Of a stretch of DNA of 64,000 nucleotides, positions 1 to 8,495 are shown in pieces. Each line of letters opens with the position of its first letter. Position 1 is the stretch's first letter. Source of the DNA: Cupriavidus taiwanensis. GTDB lineage: Bacteria; Pseudomonadota; Gammaproteobacteria; Burkholderiales; Burkholderiaceae. Location: NCBI RefSeq assembly GCF_900250075.1, contig NZ_LT977070.1:930001-994000 (forward strand), in the 5' to 3' direction. The notes beneath the pieces are model-generated. The model saw only the letters and a program-made list of their open reading frames with translations. It was not told the DNA's origin and made no database searches. The translations under genes were made by a program, and so were the position numbers.

Positions 1-172
1 CGCGGCCCCACGCGCCGTCGCGGGCACAATTACAAGGCTTCGCGCAGGAATTGCAATGACACGCAGGCCGGCCCGCCATGCGCGCGCCGCGGCGCCTGAT
101 GCGGCGCGGGCACGGAATCTGCCTTCCTTGCGGGGCGAAGCCGGAGTGCCGGCTCCCCACCAGGAGAGAACC

Positions 173-640
173 GTGGACAAGTCGAAGATCCCCGCAGACC
201 AGGCCGAGGCACTCGGTGCCTTGATGGACGACCACCGTGCGGTCAAGAAGCAGTTCAAGGCGTTCAAGGACACCGACGACCGCGACGAGAAGGAATCGAT
301 CGCGCTCGACGTGTGCCACCAGCTCACGGTGCACGCCACCATCGAGGAAGAAATTTTCTACCCGGCGTTGCGGGGCGTCAGCGAAGAAATCGATGACATG
401 CTGGACGAGGCCCAGGTCGAGCACCAGGTCGCCAAGGACCTGATCGCCGCGATCGAGGAGGACCCCGCCGGCGACATGCTCGAGGCCAGCTTCACGGTGC
501 TGTCGGAATATGTTTCCCACCACGTCGAGGAAGAGGAAGGCGAGCTGTTCAAGAACGTGATCAAGGAAAAGGTCGACCTGCGCGAGGTGGCGCAGACCAT
601 GGCCGCGCGCAAGGAAGAGCTGATGCGCGAGACCGCCTGA
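173..640 (+). CDS. Hemerythrin HHE domain protein
   Basis: A 155-residue cytoplasmic protein of the hemerythrin/HHE cation-binding family, which binds a di-iron centre and is linked in bacteria to oxygen, NO or iron stress. Conserved metal-ligand patterns are visible: 'DDHRAVKK' near residue 23, 'HATIEEEIFYP' near residue 53, 'EHQVAKDLI' near residue 83 and 'HHVEEEEGELF' near residue 117. The GTG start at 173 is chosen because 'aggagag' lies a few bases upstream. The frame stays open upstream to an ATG at 56, but those 39 residues are low-complexity and arginine/alanine-rich, unlike the family. It stands alone before fdxA on the same strand. The specific role is not evident. Confidence 0.85.
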   Translation: MDKSKIPADQAEALGALMDDHRAVKKQFKAFKDTDDRDEKESIALDVCHQLTVHATIEEEIFYPALRGVSEEIDDMLDEAQVEHQVAKDLIAAIEEDPAGDMLEASFTVLSEYVSHHVEEEEGELFKNVIKEKVDLREVAQTMAARKEELMRETA

Positions 641-775
641 CGCGGCGGTGCCGGGCGGGCGCGGCGCCCGGCCGCTTCAGCGGATTTGAAGAAGTCGCAC
701 AAGCCGGGGTGCTCCACGCGCCCCGGCCGGCCGTTACCATCACGCACTGTTTCCATGCCGTGCCGTAACTGCCCA

Positions 776-1105
776 ATGACCTTTGTCGTGACGGATGCCT
801 GCATCCAGTGCCGCCATACCGACTGCGTCGAAGTCTGCCCGATGTCGTGCTTCCACGAAGGGCCGAACTTCCTTGCCATCGATCCCGACCAATGCATTGA
901 CTGCTCGATGTGCGTGCCGTTGTGCCCCGTCGGCGCGATCTATTCCGAGCATGACCTGCCGGAAGCCCAGCGCCATTTCCTGGCGCTCAACGCCGAGCTG
1001 TCGCGACGGCCCGACTGGCTGCCGCTGATGAAGGCGAAGGGACCGCTGCCCGACCACGAGCAATGGGCCGGCCATCCTGACCGCCTGTCGTTGCTGCGGC
1101 GCTAG
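776..1105 (+). CDS. fdxA: 7Fe ferredoxin FdxA
   Basis: A 109-residue soluble electron carrier of the Azotobacter ferredoxin I type, with one [3Fe-4S] and one [4Fe-4S] cluster. The N-terminus 'MTFVVTDACIQCRHTDC' continues with 'VEVCPMSCF', giving Cys9, Cys12, Cys17 and Cys21. A second motif, 'CIDCSMCVPLCPV', follows around residue 40. The long C-terminal tail 'HFLALNAELSRRPDW' is typical of FdxA. The ATG at 776 fits the family start; in-frame starts at 755 and 686 would add residues the family lacks. Its stop TAG overlaps the stop of the convergent fdsR gene within a 'gctagc' palindrome. It may serve as a redox partner for neighbouring metabolism, which is inference. Confidence 0.9.
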   Translation: MTFVVTDACIQCRHTDCVEVCPMSCFHEGPNFLAIDPDQCIDCSMCVPLCPVGAIYSEHDLPEAQRHFLALNAELSRRPDWLPLMKAKGPLPDHEQWAGHPDRLSLLRR

Positions 1106-2202
1106 CGCTGCGGCGTGTCGCGGTAGTCCGGGAAGGCTTCCGGCAAGGTCTGCACGGTGCCGGTCAGGGTGCCGTCATAGCCGGGCAGCGCGTTGACGCG
1201 CTGGCGGAAGGCCTCGCTGGTCAGCGCCCCGACCGCGCCGGCCAGCGCCGCGCTGCGCAGCTTGGCGCGCTCGATCGCAAAGAAGTAGCGCTCCTTGATC
1301 ACCGGCACGAAGGCCATCCCGAAGCGCCGCGCCGCGGTCTCCACGCCGAAGCCCACGTCGGCCATGCCACTGCCGATGTACGCCGCCACCGCGGCGTGGG
1401 TGAATTCGCCATTGCTGTAGCCCTCGATGCGCGCGCCGTCGATGCCGCGCGCCGCCAGCATCAGGTCCAGCAGCAGCCGCGTGCCGGAGCCGACCTGCCG
1501 GTTGACGAAGCGCACCTCGCGCCGGGTCAGGTCCTCGAGCGTGTGGATGCCGAGCGGGTTGCCCGGCCGCACGAACAGTCCCTGGCTGCGCACCGCCAGG
1601 TGCACCAGGCAGTGGGTTTCGGGCTTGAGCCAGGTGGTGAAGTGGCGCCACATGCCGTGCTCGAACTCGCCCACCGGCACATGGAAGCCGGCGATGTCGC
1701 AGGCGCCCTCGGCCAGCGCGGCCACGGCCTCGACGCTGCCGCAGTACTTCAGGTCGTGCCGCACCTGCTGCTCGTCGAGGAAGTCGCGCAGCGCCGCCAC
1801 CGCGAAGCCGTGGCTGGCATGCAGCCGTGCCGTCGCCTCCGGCTGCGCCATCAGCTTCTTCAGCTCGATCTCCAGTTCGGACGCCAGGCTGTCCAGCGTC
1901 GGCGACAGCCGCGCCCCGATCCGCTTGCTGGCCCACACCAGCTGCTGCGCCAGCGGCGTCAGCGCGCTGCCGCGCCCGCGCGTCTTGTCGATCAGCGGGC
2001 CGCCGAACAGCGCCTCGGCATCGCGCAGGATGCCCCAGGCATAGCGGTACGACAGCGACACCGCCTGGGCCGACTGGCTGATGCTGCCGGATTCGCCGAT
2101 ATGGCCGAGCAGGGCCACCAGCCGGGACACGTCCAGCGGCTCGGCGCCCGGCCGGGCGTCGTCCCGGATCTGCAGGTGGGGTTGGATCGAGATGCGGATC
2201 AT
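1102..2202 (-). CDS. fdsR: FdsR-type formate dehydrogenase regulator
   Basis: A 366-residue transcription factor. Residues about 15-90 form a ModE/LysR-like winged helix-turn-helix ('GSISQSAQAVSLSYRYAWG', then 'GRGSALTPLAQQL'). Residues about 130-350 are a periplasmic-binding-protein-like ligand domain ('AGFHVPVGEF', 'FVNRQVGSGTRLLLDL', 'YIGSGMADVGFGVE'). The HTH sequence resembles that of ModE encoded at 38.6 kb. The gene is divergent from fdsG, the position of fdsR in Cupriavidus necator, so it probably controls the fds operon in response to formate or molybdate status. The ATG at 2202 is chosen because the HTH begins soon after it and the upstream extension of the frame covers the fds promoter. 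The ligand is not readable from sequence. Confidence 0.8.
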   Translation of the reverse strand: MIRISIQPHLQIRDDARPGAEPLDVSRLVALLGHIGESGSISQSAQAVSLSYRYAWGILRDAEALFGGPLIDKTRGRGSALTPLAQQLVWASKRIGARLSPTLDSLASELEIELKKLMAQPEATARLHASHGFAVAALRDFLDEQQVRHDLKYCGSVEAVAALAEGACDIAGFHVPVGEFEHGMWRHFTTWLKPETHCLVHLAVRSQGLFVRPGNPLGIHTLEDLTRREVRFVNRQVGSGTRLLLDLMLAARGIDGARIEGYSNGEFTHAAVAAYIGSGMADVGFGVETAARRFGMAFVPVIKERYFFAIERAKLRSAALAGAVGALTSEAFRQRVNALPGYDGTLTGTVQTLPEAFPDYRDTPQR

Positions 2203-2362
2203 ATGTAGAAAATAGCTTATTGAAGGGCCGCTGTCACTCTCATATAGTCCGCCTAACGGGCGAAACGGCGATCCGGTAGCCCGGAAATAGGAAAAAAATA
2301 GCATATAAGCGGGATCCGGCAGGCACTTTGGCCGGTCCTGGCGAGCCCTCACAGGAGACGCC
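2203..2362. promoter_or_regulatory. fdsR-fdsG divergent control region
   Basis: This 160-bp gap is AT-rich compared with its surroundings and must hold the promoters of both fdsR and fdsGBACD. The element 'aatagcttat' (2211-2220) recurs as 'aatagcatat' (2297-2306), followed by 'aagcg'. The hexamer 'gcttat' at 2215-2220 is inverted as 'ataagc' at 2305-2310. A further TATA-containing word, 'catatag', sits at 2241-2247, and 'catatg' overlaps the fdsR start codon. TATA-rich half sites are what a ModE-like helix-turn-helix binds, so these are candidate FdsR operators. The fdsG ribosome site 'caggag' lies just before 2363. The operator assignment is inference. Confidence 0.5.
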
Positions 2363-2902
2363 ATGCCAGACATCGCCCCCCACGCACCCCGTGCCCCCGG
2401 TGCCCCGGCATCCGCCGATGCCGCGCACATTGCCGCCATCGTCGCGGCACGCCAGCACATGCCGGGCGCCCTGCTGCCGATCCTGCACGAGATCCAGGAC
2501 ACCCAGGGCTTTATTCCCGACACCGCCGTGCCCGTGATCGCGCGCGCGCTGAACCTGTCGCGCGCCGAGGTGCACGGTGTGATCACCTTCTACCATCACT
2601 TCCGCCAGCAGCCCGCCGGTCGCCACGTGGTGCAGGTGTGCCGGGCCGAGGCGTGCCAGGCCGTGGGCGCCGAGGCGCTGGCCGAGCACGCGCAGCGCGC
2701 GCTGGGCTGCGGCTTCCACGAAACCAGCGCGGACGGGCAGGTGACGCTGGAGCCGGTCTATTGCCTGGGCCAGTGCGCCTGCGGCCCGGCAGTGATGGTG
2801 GGCGAACAGTTGCACGGCTATGTCGATGCGGCGCGCTTCGACGCGCTGGTGCGCGCGCTGCGCGCGCCGTCGACTCCGGCAGAAACGGAGGCGCAGGCAT
2901 GA
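2363..2902 (+). CDS. fdsG: Formate dehydrogenase gamma subunit FdsG
   Basis: A 179-residue subunit of the cytoplasmic NAD-dependent formate dehydrogenase, homologous to the 24-kDa NuoE subunit of complex I. It binds one [2Fe-2S] cluster. The ligand pattern is visible as Cys93-x4-Cys98 ('VCRAEACQ') and Cys134-x3-Cys138 ('CLGQCACGP'). The helical N-terminal half contains 'VHGVITFYHHFRQQPAG', a NuoE hallmark. It is the first gene of fdsGBACD, and its TGA overlaps the fdsB ATG (ATGA at 2899-2902), implying translational coupling. Electrons pass between FdsA and the NADH site of FdsB through this subunit. Confidence 0.95.
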   Translation: MPDIAPHAPRAPGAPASADAAHIAAIVAARQHMPGALLPILHEIQDTQGFIPDTAVPVIARALNLSRAEVHGVITFYHHFRQQPAGRHVVQVCRAEACQAVGAEALAEHAQRALGCGFHETSADGQVTLEPVYCLGQCACGPAVMVGEQLHGYVDAARFDALVRALRAPSTPAETEAQA

Positions 2903-4461
2903 GCAAGGTCACCACTCTCTTCGTGCCGCGCGACTCGACCGCGCTGGCGCTGGGCGCCGACGAGGTCGCGCGCGCCATCGCCAGCGAAGCCGCCGCGCGC
3001 GGCGAGGCCGTGCGCATCGTGCGCAACGGCTCGCGCGGCATGTTCTGGCTCGAGCCGCTGGTCGAGGTGCAGACCGATGCCGGCCGCGTGGCCTACGGCC
3101 CGGTCGGCGTGGCCGACGTGCCGGGGCTGTTCGATGCCGGCCTGCTGCAGGGCGGCGCGCACGCGCTGGCACACGGCCCGACCGAGCAGATCCCGTTCCT
3201 GCAACGGCAGGAGCGCCTGACCTTCGCCCGCGTCGGCATCACCGATCCGCTGTCGCTGGACGACTACCGTGCGCACGAGGGCTACGCCGGCCTGGAACGC
3301 GCGCTGGCGATGCAGCCCGCCGAGATCGTGCAGGAAGTCACCGACTCCGGCCTGCGCGGCCGTGGCGGCGCCGCGTTCCCGACCGGCATCAAGTGGAAGA
3401 CGGTGCTCGGCGCCCAGTCCGCCATCAAGTACATCGTCTGCAATGCCGACGAAGGCGATTCAGGCACCTTCTCCGACCGCATGGTGATGGAAGACGACCC
3501 CTTCATGCTGATCGAAGGCATGACCATCGCCGGCCTGGCGGTGGGCGCGGAGCAGGGCTACATCTACTGCCGTTCCGAATACCCGCACGCGATCGCCGTG
3601 CTGGAAAGCGCGATCGGCATCGCCCTCGCCGCGGGCTGGCTCGGCGACGACATCCGCGGCAGCGGCAGGCGCTTCCATCTCGAAGTGCGCAAGGGCGCCG
3701 GCGCCTATGTCTGCGGCGAGGAAACCGCGCTGCTGGAAAGCCTGGAAGGCCGGCGCGGCGTGGTGCGCGCCAAGCCCCCGCTGCCGGCGCTGAAGGGGCT
3801 GTTCGGCCAGCCCACGGTGATCAACAACGTGATTTCGCTGGCCACGGTGCCGGTGATCCTGGCGCGCGGCGCGCAGTTCTACCGCGACTTCGGCATGGGG
3901 CGCTCGCGCGGCACGCTGCCGTTCCAGCTGGCCGGCAACATCCGGCACGGCGGGCTGGTGGAGAAGGCGTTCGGCGTCACGCTGCGCGAGCTGCTGGTCG
4001 ATTACGGCGGCGGCACCCGCAGCGGCCGCGCGATCCGCGCGGTGCAGGTGGGCGGGCCGCTGGGCGCCTACCTGCCCGAGTCGCGCTTCGACGTGCCGCT
4101 GGACTATGAAGCCTATGCCGCGTTCGGCGGGGTGGTCGGCCACGGCGGCATCGTGGTGTTCGACGAGACCGTCGACATGGCCAGGCAGGCGCGCTACGCG
4201 ATGGAGTTCTGCGCGATCGAATCGTGCGGCAAATGCACGCCGTGCCGGATCGGCTCGACCCGCGGCGTCGAAGTGATGGACCGCATCATTGCCGGCGAGC
4301 AGCCGGTGCGGCATGTGCAGCTGGTGCGCGACCTGTGCGACACCATGCTCAACGGCTCGCTGTGCGCGATGGGCGGCATGACGCCGTACCCGGTGCTGTC
4401 CGCGCTGAACGAATTCCCCGAGGACTTCGGCCTCGCATCCAATCCGGCCAGGGCCGCCTGA
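2899..4461 (+). CDS. fdsB: Formate dehydrogenase beta subunit FdsB
   Basis: A 520-residue diaphorase subunit homologous to NuoF, carrying FMN, the NAD(H) site and a [4Fe-4S] cluster. Residues 1-110 form a thioredoxin-like extension. The nucleotide/FMN signature 'GLRGRGGAAFPTGIKWK' is near residue 155. The cluster ligands are in 'ESCGKCTPCRIG' (Cys443, Cys446, Cys449), with the fourth cysteine in 'LNGSLCAMGG'. The length equals that of the Cupriavidus necator protein as known. The ATG overlaps the fdsG stop. FdsB reduces NAD+ with electrons from formate oxidation at FdsA, and the reverse direction allows CO2 reduction by this enzyme family. Confidence 0.96.
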   Translation: MSKVTTLFVPRDSTALALGADEVARAIASEAAARGEAVRIVRNGSRGMFWLEPLVEVQTDAGRVAYGPVGVADVPGLFDAGLLQGGAHALAHGPTEQIPFLQRQERLTFARVGITDPLSLDDYRAHEGYAGLERALAMQPAEIVQEVTDSGLRGRGGAAFPTGIKWKTVLGAQSAIKYIVCNADEGDSGTFSDRMVMEDDPFMLIEGMTIAGLAVGAEQGYIYCRSEYPHAIAVLESAIGIALAAGWLGDDIRGSGRRFHLEVRKGAGAYVCGEETALLESLEGRRGVVRAKPPLPALKGLFGQPTVINNVISLATVPVILARGAQFYRDFGMGRSRGTLPFQLAGNIRHGGLVEKAFGVTLRELLVDYGGGTRSGRAIRAVQVGGPLGAYLPESRFDVPLDYEAYAAFGGVVGHGGIVVFDETVDMARQARYAMEFCAIESCGKCTPCRIGSTRGVEVMDRIIAGEQPVRHVQLVRDLCDTMLNGSLCAMGGMTPYPVLSALNEFPEDFGLASNPARAA

Positions 4462-4496
4462 GCCAGGTCCGGCAGAGACACGGGAGACCAACCGCC

Positions 4497-7376
4497 ATGA
4501 ACGCCCGCAACGAGATTGATTTCGGCACACCCGCCAGCCCCTCGACCGACATGGTCACCCTGGAGGTCGACGGCGTCAGCGTCACCGTGCCGGCCGGCAC
4601 GTCGGTGATGCGCGCCGCAATGGAGGCGCAGATCGCCGTGCCCAAGCTGTGCGCCACCGACAGCCTCGAAGCCTTCGGCTCGTGCCGGCTGTGCCTGGTC
4701 GAGATCGAGGGGCGGCGCGGCTATCCGGCCTCGTGCACCACGCCGGTGGAAGCCGGCATGAAGGTGAAGACCCAGAGCGACAAGCTTGCCGACCTGCGCC
4801 GCGGGGTGATGGAACTGTATATCTCCGACCACCCGCTCGATTGCCTGACCTGCCCCACCAACGGCAACTGCGAGCTGCAGGACATGGCCGGCGTGGTCGG
4901 CCTGCGCGAGGTGCGCTACAACGACGGCGGGCCGGAATCGGCCCCGATCGCCACGCACACGCAGATGAAGAAGGACGAGTCCAATCCCTACTTCACCTAC
5001 GACCCGTCCAAGTGCATCGTCTGCAACCGCTGCGTGCGTGCCTGCGAAGAAACCCAGGGCACGTTCGCGCTGACCATCAGCGGCCGCGGCTTCGATTCCC
5101 GCGTCTCGCCCGGCACCAGCCAGCCGTTCATGGAGTCGGACTGCGTCTCGTGCGGCGCCTGCGTGCAGGCGTGCCCGACCGCGACGCTGACCGAGACTTC
5201 CATCATCAAGCTGGGCCAGCCTTCGCACAGCACCGTGACCACCTGCGCCTATTGCGGCGTGGGCTGTTCGTTCAAGGCCGAGATGAAAGGCAATGAAGTG
5301 GTGCGCATGGTGCCGTACAAGGACGGCAAGGCCAACGAGGGCCACGCCTGCGTCAAGGGCCGCTTTGCCTGGGGCTACGCCACCCACAAGGACCGCATCC
5401 TCAAGCCAATGATCCGGGCGAAAATTACCGACCCGTGGCGCGAGGTGTCGTGGGAAGAGGCGATCGACTATGCCGCGTCCGAGTTCAAGCGGATCCAGGC
5501 AAAGCACGGCAAGGACTCGATCGGCGGCATCGTGTCGTCGCGCTGCACCAACGAAGAGGGCTACCTGGTGCAGAAGCTGGTGCGCGCCGCGTTCGGCAAC
5601 AACAACGTCGACACCTGCGCGCGCGTATGCCATTCGCCGACCGGCTACGGCCTGAAGCAGACCCTGGGCGAATCGGCGGGCACGCAGACCTTCAAGTCGG
5701 TCGAGAAGGCCGACGTGATCATGGTGATCGGCGCCAACCCGACCGATGGCCACCCCGTGTTCGCCTCGCGCATGAAGAAGCGCCTGCGCGCCGGCGCGAA
5801 GCTGATCGTGGTCGATCCGCGCCGCATCGACCTGGTCGATTCGCCGCATATCCGCGCCGACTTCCACCTGCAGCTGCGCCCGGGCACCAACGTCGCGCTG
5901 GTGACCTCGCTGGCGCACGTGATCGTCACCGAAGGCCTGCTCAACGAAGCCTTTATCGCCGAGCGCTGCGAGGATCGCGCGTTCGGGCAGTGGCGCGACT
6001 TTGTCGCGCTGCCGGAGAACTCGCCCGAAGCCATGGAAAGCGTCACCGGCATCCCCGCGGACCAGCTGCGCGGCGCGGCGCGCCTGTACGCCACCGGCGG
6101 CAACGCCGCGATCTACTACGGCCTGGGCGTGACCGAGCATGCGCAAGGCTCCACCACCGTGATGGGCATCGCCAACCTCGCCATGGCCACCGGCAATATC
6201 GGCCGCGAAGGCGTGGGCGTGAACCCGCTGCGCGGGCAGAACAACGTGCAGGGTTCGTGCGATATCGGCTCGTTCCCGCATGAACTGCCGGGCTATCGCC
6301 ACGTGTCGGACTCGACCGTGCGCGGCCTGTTCGAAGACGCCTGGAACGTCGAGATCAGCCCCGAGCCAGGCCTGCGCATCCCCAATATGTTCGAGGCCGC
6401 GCTGGCGGGCAGCTTCAAGGGCCTGTACTGCCAGGGCGAGGACATCGTGCAGTCCGACCCGAACACGCAGCACGTGTCCGAGGCGCTGTCGTCGATGGAA
6501 TGCATCGTGGTGCAGGACATATTCCTCAACGAGACCGCCAAGTACGCGCACGTGTTCCTGCCGGGCTCGTCGTTCCTGGAAAAGGACGGCACCTTCACCA
6601 ATGCCGAGCGCCGCATCTCGCGCGTGCGCAAGGTGATGCCGCCCAAGGCGCGCTATGCCGACTGGGAGGCCACCATGCTGCTGGCCAATGCGCTCGGCTA
6701 TCCAATGGACTACCAGCATCCGTCCGAGATCATGGACGAGATCGCGCGGCTGACGCCGACCTTCGCCGGCGTCAGCTACCAGCGGCTGGAACAGCTGGGC
6801 AGCATCCAGTGGCCGTGCAATGCCGACGCGCCGGAAGGCACGCCGACCATGCATATCGATGCCTTCGTGCGCGGCAAGGGCAAGTTCATCATCACCAAGT
6901 ACGTGCCCACCACCGAGAAGATCACGCGCGCCTTCCCGCTGATCCTGACCACCGGGCGCATCCTGTCGCAATACAACGTCGGCGCGCAGACGCGGCGCAC
7001 CGACAACGTCTACTGGCATGCCGAGGACCGGCTGGAGATCCATCCGCACGATGCCGAGGAGCGCGGCATCAAGGACGGCGACTGGGTCGGCGTGCAGAGC
7101 CGTGCCGGCGATACGGTGTTGCGCGCCATCGTCAGCGAGCGCATGCAGCCGGGCGTGGTCTACACCACCTTCCACTTCCCGGAATCCGGCGCCAACGTGA
7201 TCACTACCGACAACTCCGACTGGGCCACCAACTGCCCGGAGTACAAGGTGACCGCGGTGCAGGTGCTGCCGGTGGCGCAGCCGTCGGCGTGGCAGCGGGA
7301 GTATCAGCAGTTCAACACCCAGCAGCTGCAACTGCTGGAAGCCGCCAGCGCCGACCCGGCGCAGGCCGCGGGCTGA
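4497..7376 (+). CDS. fdsA: Formate dehydrogenase alpha subunit FdsA
   Basis: A 959-residue catalytic subunit that oxidises formate to CO2 at a bis-MGD molybdenum centre. From the N-terminus it shows a [2Fe-2S] domain ('AFGSCRLCLVEIEG'), a His-ligated cluster ('DHPLDCLTCPTNGNC'), two ferredoxin clusters ('CIVCNRCVRACEE', 'CVSCGACVQACP') and the molybdoenzyme [4Fe-4S] motif 'CAYCGVGCSF'. The catalytic domain contains Cys378 in 'CARVCHSPTGYG', the Mo-ligand position, and the C-terminus holds the dinucleotide-binding beta-barrel ('LTTGRILSQYNVGAQTRR'). The ATG at 4497 lies 35 bases after fdsB. Cys rather than selenocysteine at the active site matches the oxygen-tolerant Fds class. Confidence 0.97.
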   Translation: MNARNEIDFGTPASPSTDMVTLEVDGVSVTVPAGTSVMRAAMEAQIAVPKLCATDSLEAFGSCRLCLVEIEGRRGYPASCTTPVEAGMKVKTQSDKLADLRRGVMELYISDHPLDCLTCPTNGNCELQDMAGVVGLREVRYNDGGPESAPIATHTQMKKDESNPYFTYDPSKCIVCNRCVRACEETQGTFALTISGRGFDSRVSPGTSQPFMESDCVSCGACVQACPTATLTETSIIKLGQPSHSTVTTCAYCGVGCSFKAEMKGNEVVRMVPYKDGKANEGHACVKGRFAWGYATHKDRILKPMIRAKITDPWREVSWEEAIDYAASEFKRIQAKHGKDSIGGIVSSRCTNEEGYLVQKLVRAAFGNNNVDTCARVCHSPTGYGLKQTLGESAGTQTFKSVEKADVIMVIGANPTDGHPVFASRMKKRLRAGAKLIVVDPRRIDLVDSPHIRADFHLQLRPGTNVALVTSLAHVIVTEGLLNEAFIAERCEDRAFGQWRDFVALPENSPEAMESVTGIPADQLRGAARLYATGGNAAIYYGLGVTEHAQGSTTVMGIANLAMATGNIGREGVGVNPLRGQNNVQGSCDIGSFPHELPGYRHVSDSTVRGLFEDAWNVEISPEPGLRIPNMFEAALAGSFKGLYCQGEDIVQSDPNTQHVSEALSSMECIVVQDIFLNETAKYAHVFLPGSSFLEKDGTFTNAERRISRVRKVMPPKARYADWEATMLLANALGYPMDYQHPSEIMDEIARLTPTFAGVSYQRLEQLGSIQWPCNADAPEGTPTMHIDAFVRGKGKFIITKYVPTTEKITRAFPLILTTGRILSQYNVGAQTRRTDNVYWHAEDRLEIHPHDAEERGIKDGDWVGVQSRAGDTVLRAIVSERMQPGVVYTTFHFPESGANVITTDNSDWATNCPEYKVTAVQVLPVAQPSAWQREYQQFNTQQLQLLEAASADPAQAAG

Positions 7377-7391
7377 GCGGAGGGCCGCGCC

Positions 7392-8258
7392 ATGATGCGC
7401 TGCATGCAGTCGCCGGAAGTTGATCCGGCCGCGGCGGAAGACGCCGTGCCCGCCACTCACAGCACCTTTGCGGTCAGCCGCTGGCGCCGCGGCGAGCTGA
7501 TGCTGAGCCCCGATGAAGTGGCCGAGGAAGTGCCGGTCGCGCTGGTGTACAACGGCATCTCGCACGCGGTGATGCTGGCGACGCCGGCCGACCTTGAGGA
7601 CTTTGCGCTCGGGTTCAGCCTTGGCGAAGGCATCGTTACCCGTGCCGCCGATGTCTATGACATCGAAATCGACACGCGCGAGGAAGGCATCGCGGTGCAG
7701 CTGGAGATCGCATCGGAAGCCTTCATGCGGCTCAAGGACCGGCGCCGCACGCTGGCCGGACGCACCGGCTGCGGGCTATGCGGCACCGAATCGCTGGAAC
7801 AGGTGATGCGCCTGCCGGCACCGGTGCGCAGCGATGCCAGCTTCCATACCGACGTGATCCAGGCCGCCTTCGTGCAACTGCAACTGCGGCAGGAGCTGCA
7901 GCAACACACGGGTGCGACCCACGCTGCCGCATGGCTGCGTGCCGATGGCCATGTATCACTGGTGCGCGAAGACGTGGGCCGCCACAACGCGCTGGACAAG
8001 CTCGCGGGCGCGCTCGCCCGCAGCGGCGAGGACATCTCCAGCGGCGCCGTGCTGGTGACCAGCCGCGCAAGCTATGAAATGGTACTGAAGACCGCCGCCA
8101 TCGGCGCCGGCGTGCTGGCAGCAGTGTCCGCACCGACGGCGCTGGCCGTGCGGCTTGCCGAACAAGCCGAGATCACCCTGGCCGGCTTCGTGCGCGCCGG
8201 CGCGCACGTGGTGTACGCCCATCCCCAACGCCTGCAGCACGAAGTGAGTCTGGCATGA
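7392..8258 (+). CDS. fdsC: FdsC, FdhD-type sulfurtransferase chaperone
   Basis: A 288-residue FdhD family protein. FdhD proteins bind the bis-MGD cofactor and pass sulfur from a cysteine desulfurase to it, which makes the formate dehydrogenase active. The functional CxxC motif is present as Cys127-Gly-Leu-Cys130 ('GRTGCGLCG'). The conserved 'DVGRHNALDKLAGA' and 'LVTSRASYEMVLKTA' segments lie in the C-terminal half. It sits 15 bases downstream of fdsA, and its TGA overlaps the fdsD ATG at 8255, so it is coupled to the operon. Residues 1-20 are poorly conserved and an internal start is possible. Confidence 0.94.
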   Translation: MMRCMQSPEVDPAAAEDAVPATHSTFAVSRWRRGELMLSPDEVAEEVPVALVYNGISHAVMLATPADLEDFALGFSLGEGIVTRAADVYDIEIDTREEGIAVQLEIASEAFMRLKDRRRTLAGRTGCGLCGTESLEQVMRLPAPVRSDASFHTDVIQAAFVQLQLRQELQQHTGATHAAAWLRADGHVSLVREDVGRHNALDKLAGALARSGEDISSGAVLVTSRASYEMVLKTAAIGAGVLAAVSAPTALAVRLAEQAEITLAGFVRAGAHVVYAHPQRLQHEVSLA

Positions 8259-8479
8259 AGATCGATAACCTTGTCACCATGGCCAACCAGATCGGCAGCT
8301 TCTTCGAAGCCATGCCCGATCGCGAGGAGGCGGTCGCGGATATTGCCGGGCACATCAAGCGCTTCTGGGAACCGCGCATGCGCCGGGCCTTGCTCGGGCA
8401 TGTCGATGCCGATGCCGGCCGCGGGCTGCTGGAGATCGTGCAAGAAGCACTGGGCCGGCACCGGGCCATGCTGGAGTAG
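8255..8479 (+). CDS. fdsD: Formate dehydrogenase delta subunit FdsD
   Basis: A 74-residue acidic helical protein, the last gene of the fds operon. The sequence 'MANQIGSFFEAMP' and 'HIKRFWEPRMRRALL' matches the small delta subunit associated with soluble NAD-dependent formate dehydrogenases. It has no cofactor motif and is thought to help assembly or stability of the complex. The ATG overlaps the fdsC stop (ATGA). The gene ends only 16 bases from the convergent stop of tssA, with no obvious terminator hairpin between the metabolic operon and the T6SS cluster. Confidence 0.92.
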   Translation: MKIDNLVTMANQIGSFFEAMPDREEAVADIAGHIKRFWEPRMRRALLGHVDADAGRGLLEIVQEALGRHRAMLE

Positions 8480-8495
8480 CGGGCGCCGGTCCCCG

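Noticed and set aside
30..172. Short frames at the left edge upstream of the hemerythrin gene
   Set aside because: No family features or ribosome site; the real start is the GTG at 173.
4194..7565. A 1123-residue open frame on the minus strand opposite fdsA
   Set aside because: It is an antisense shadow of the GC-rich fdsA gene, rich in His/Arg/Gly/Ala with no family features. FdsA is certain.
8480..8495. Search for a terminator between fdsD and tssA
   Set aside because: Only 16 bases and no hairpin; nothing to annotate.
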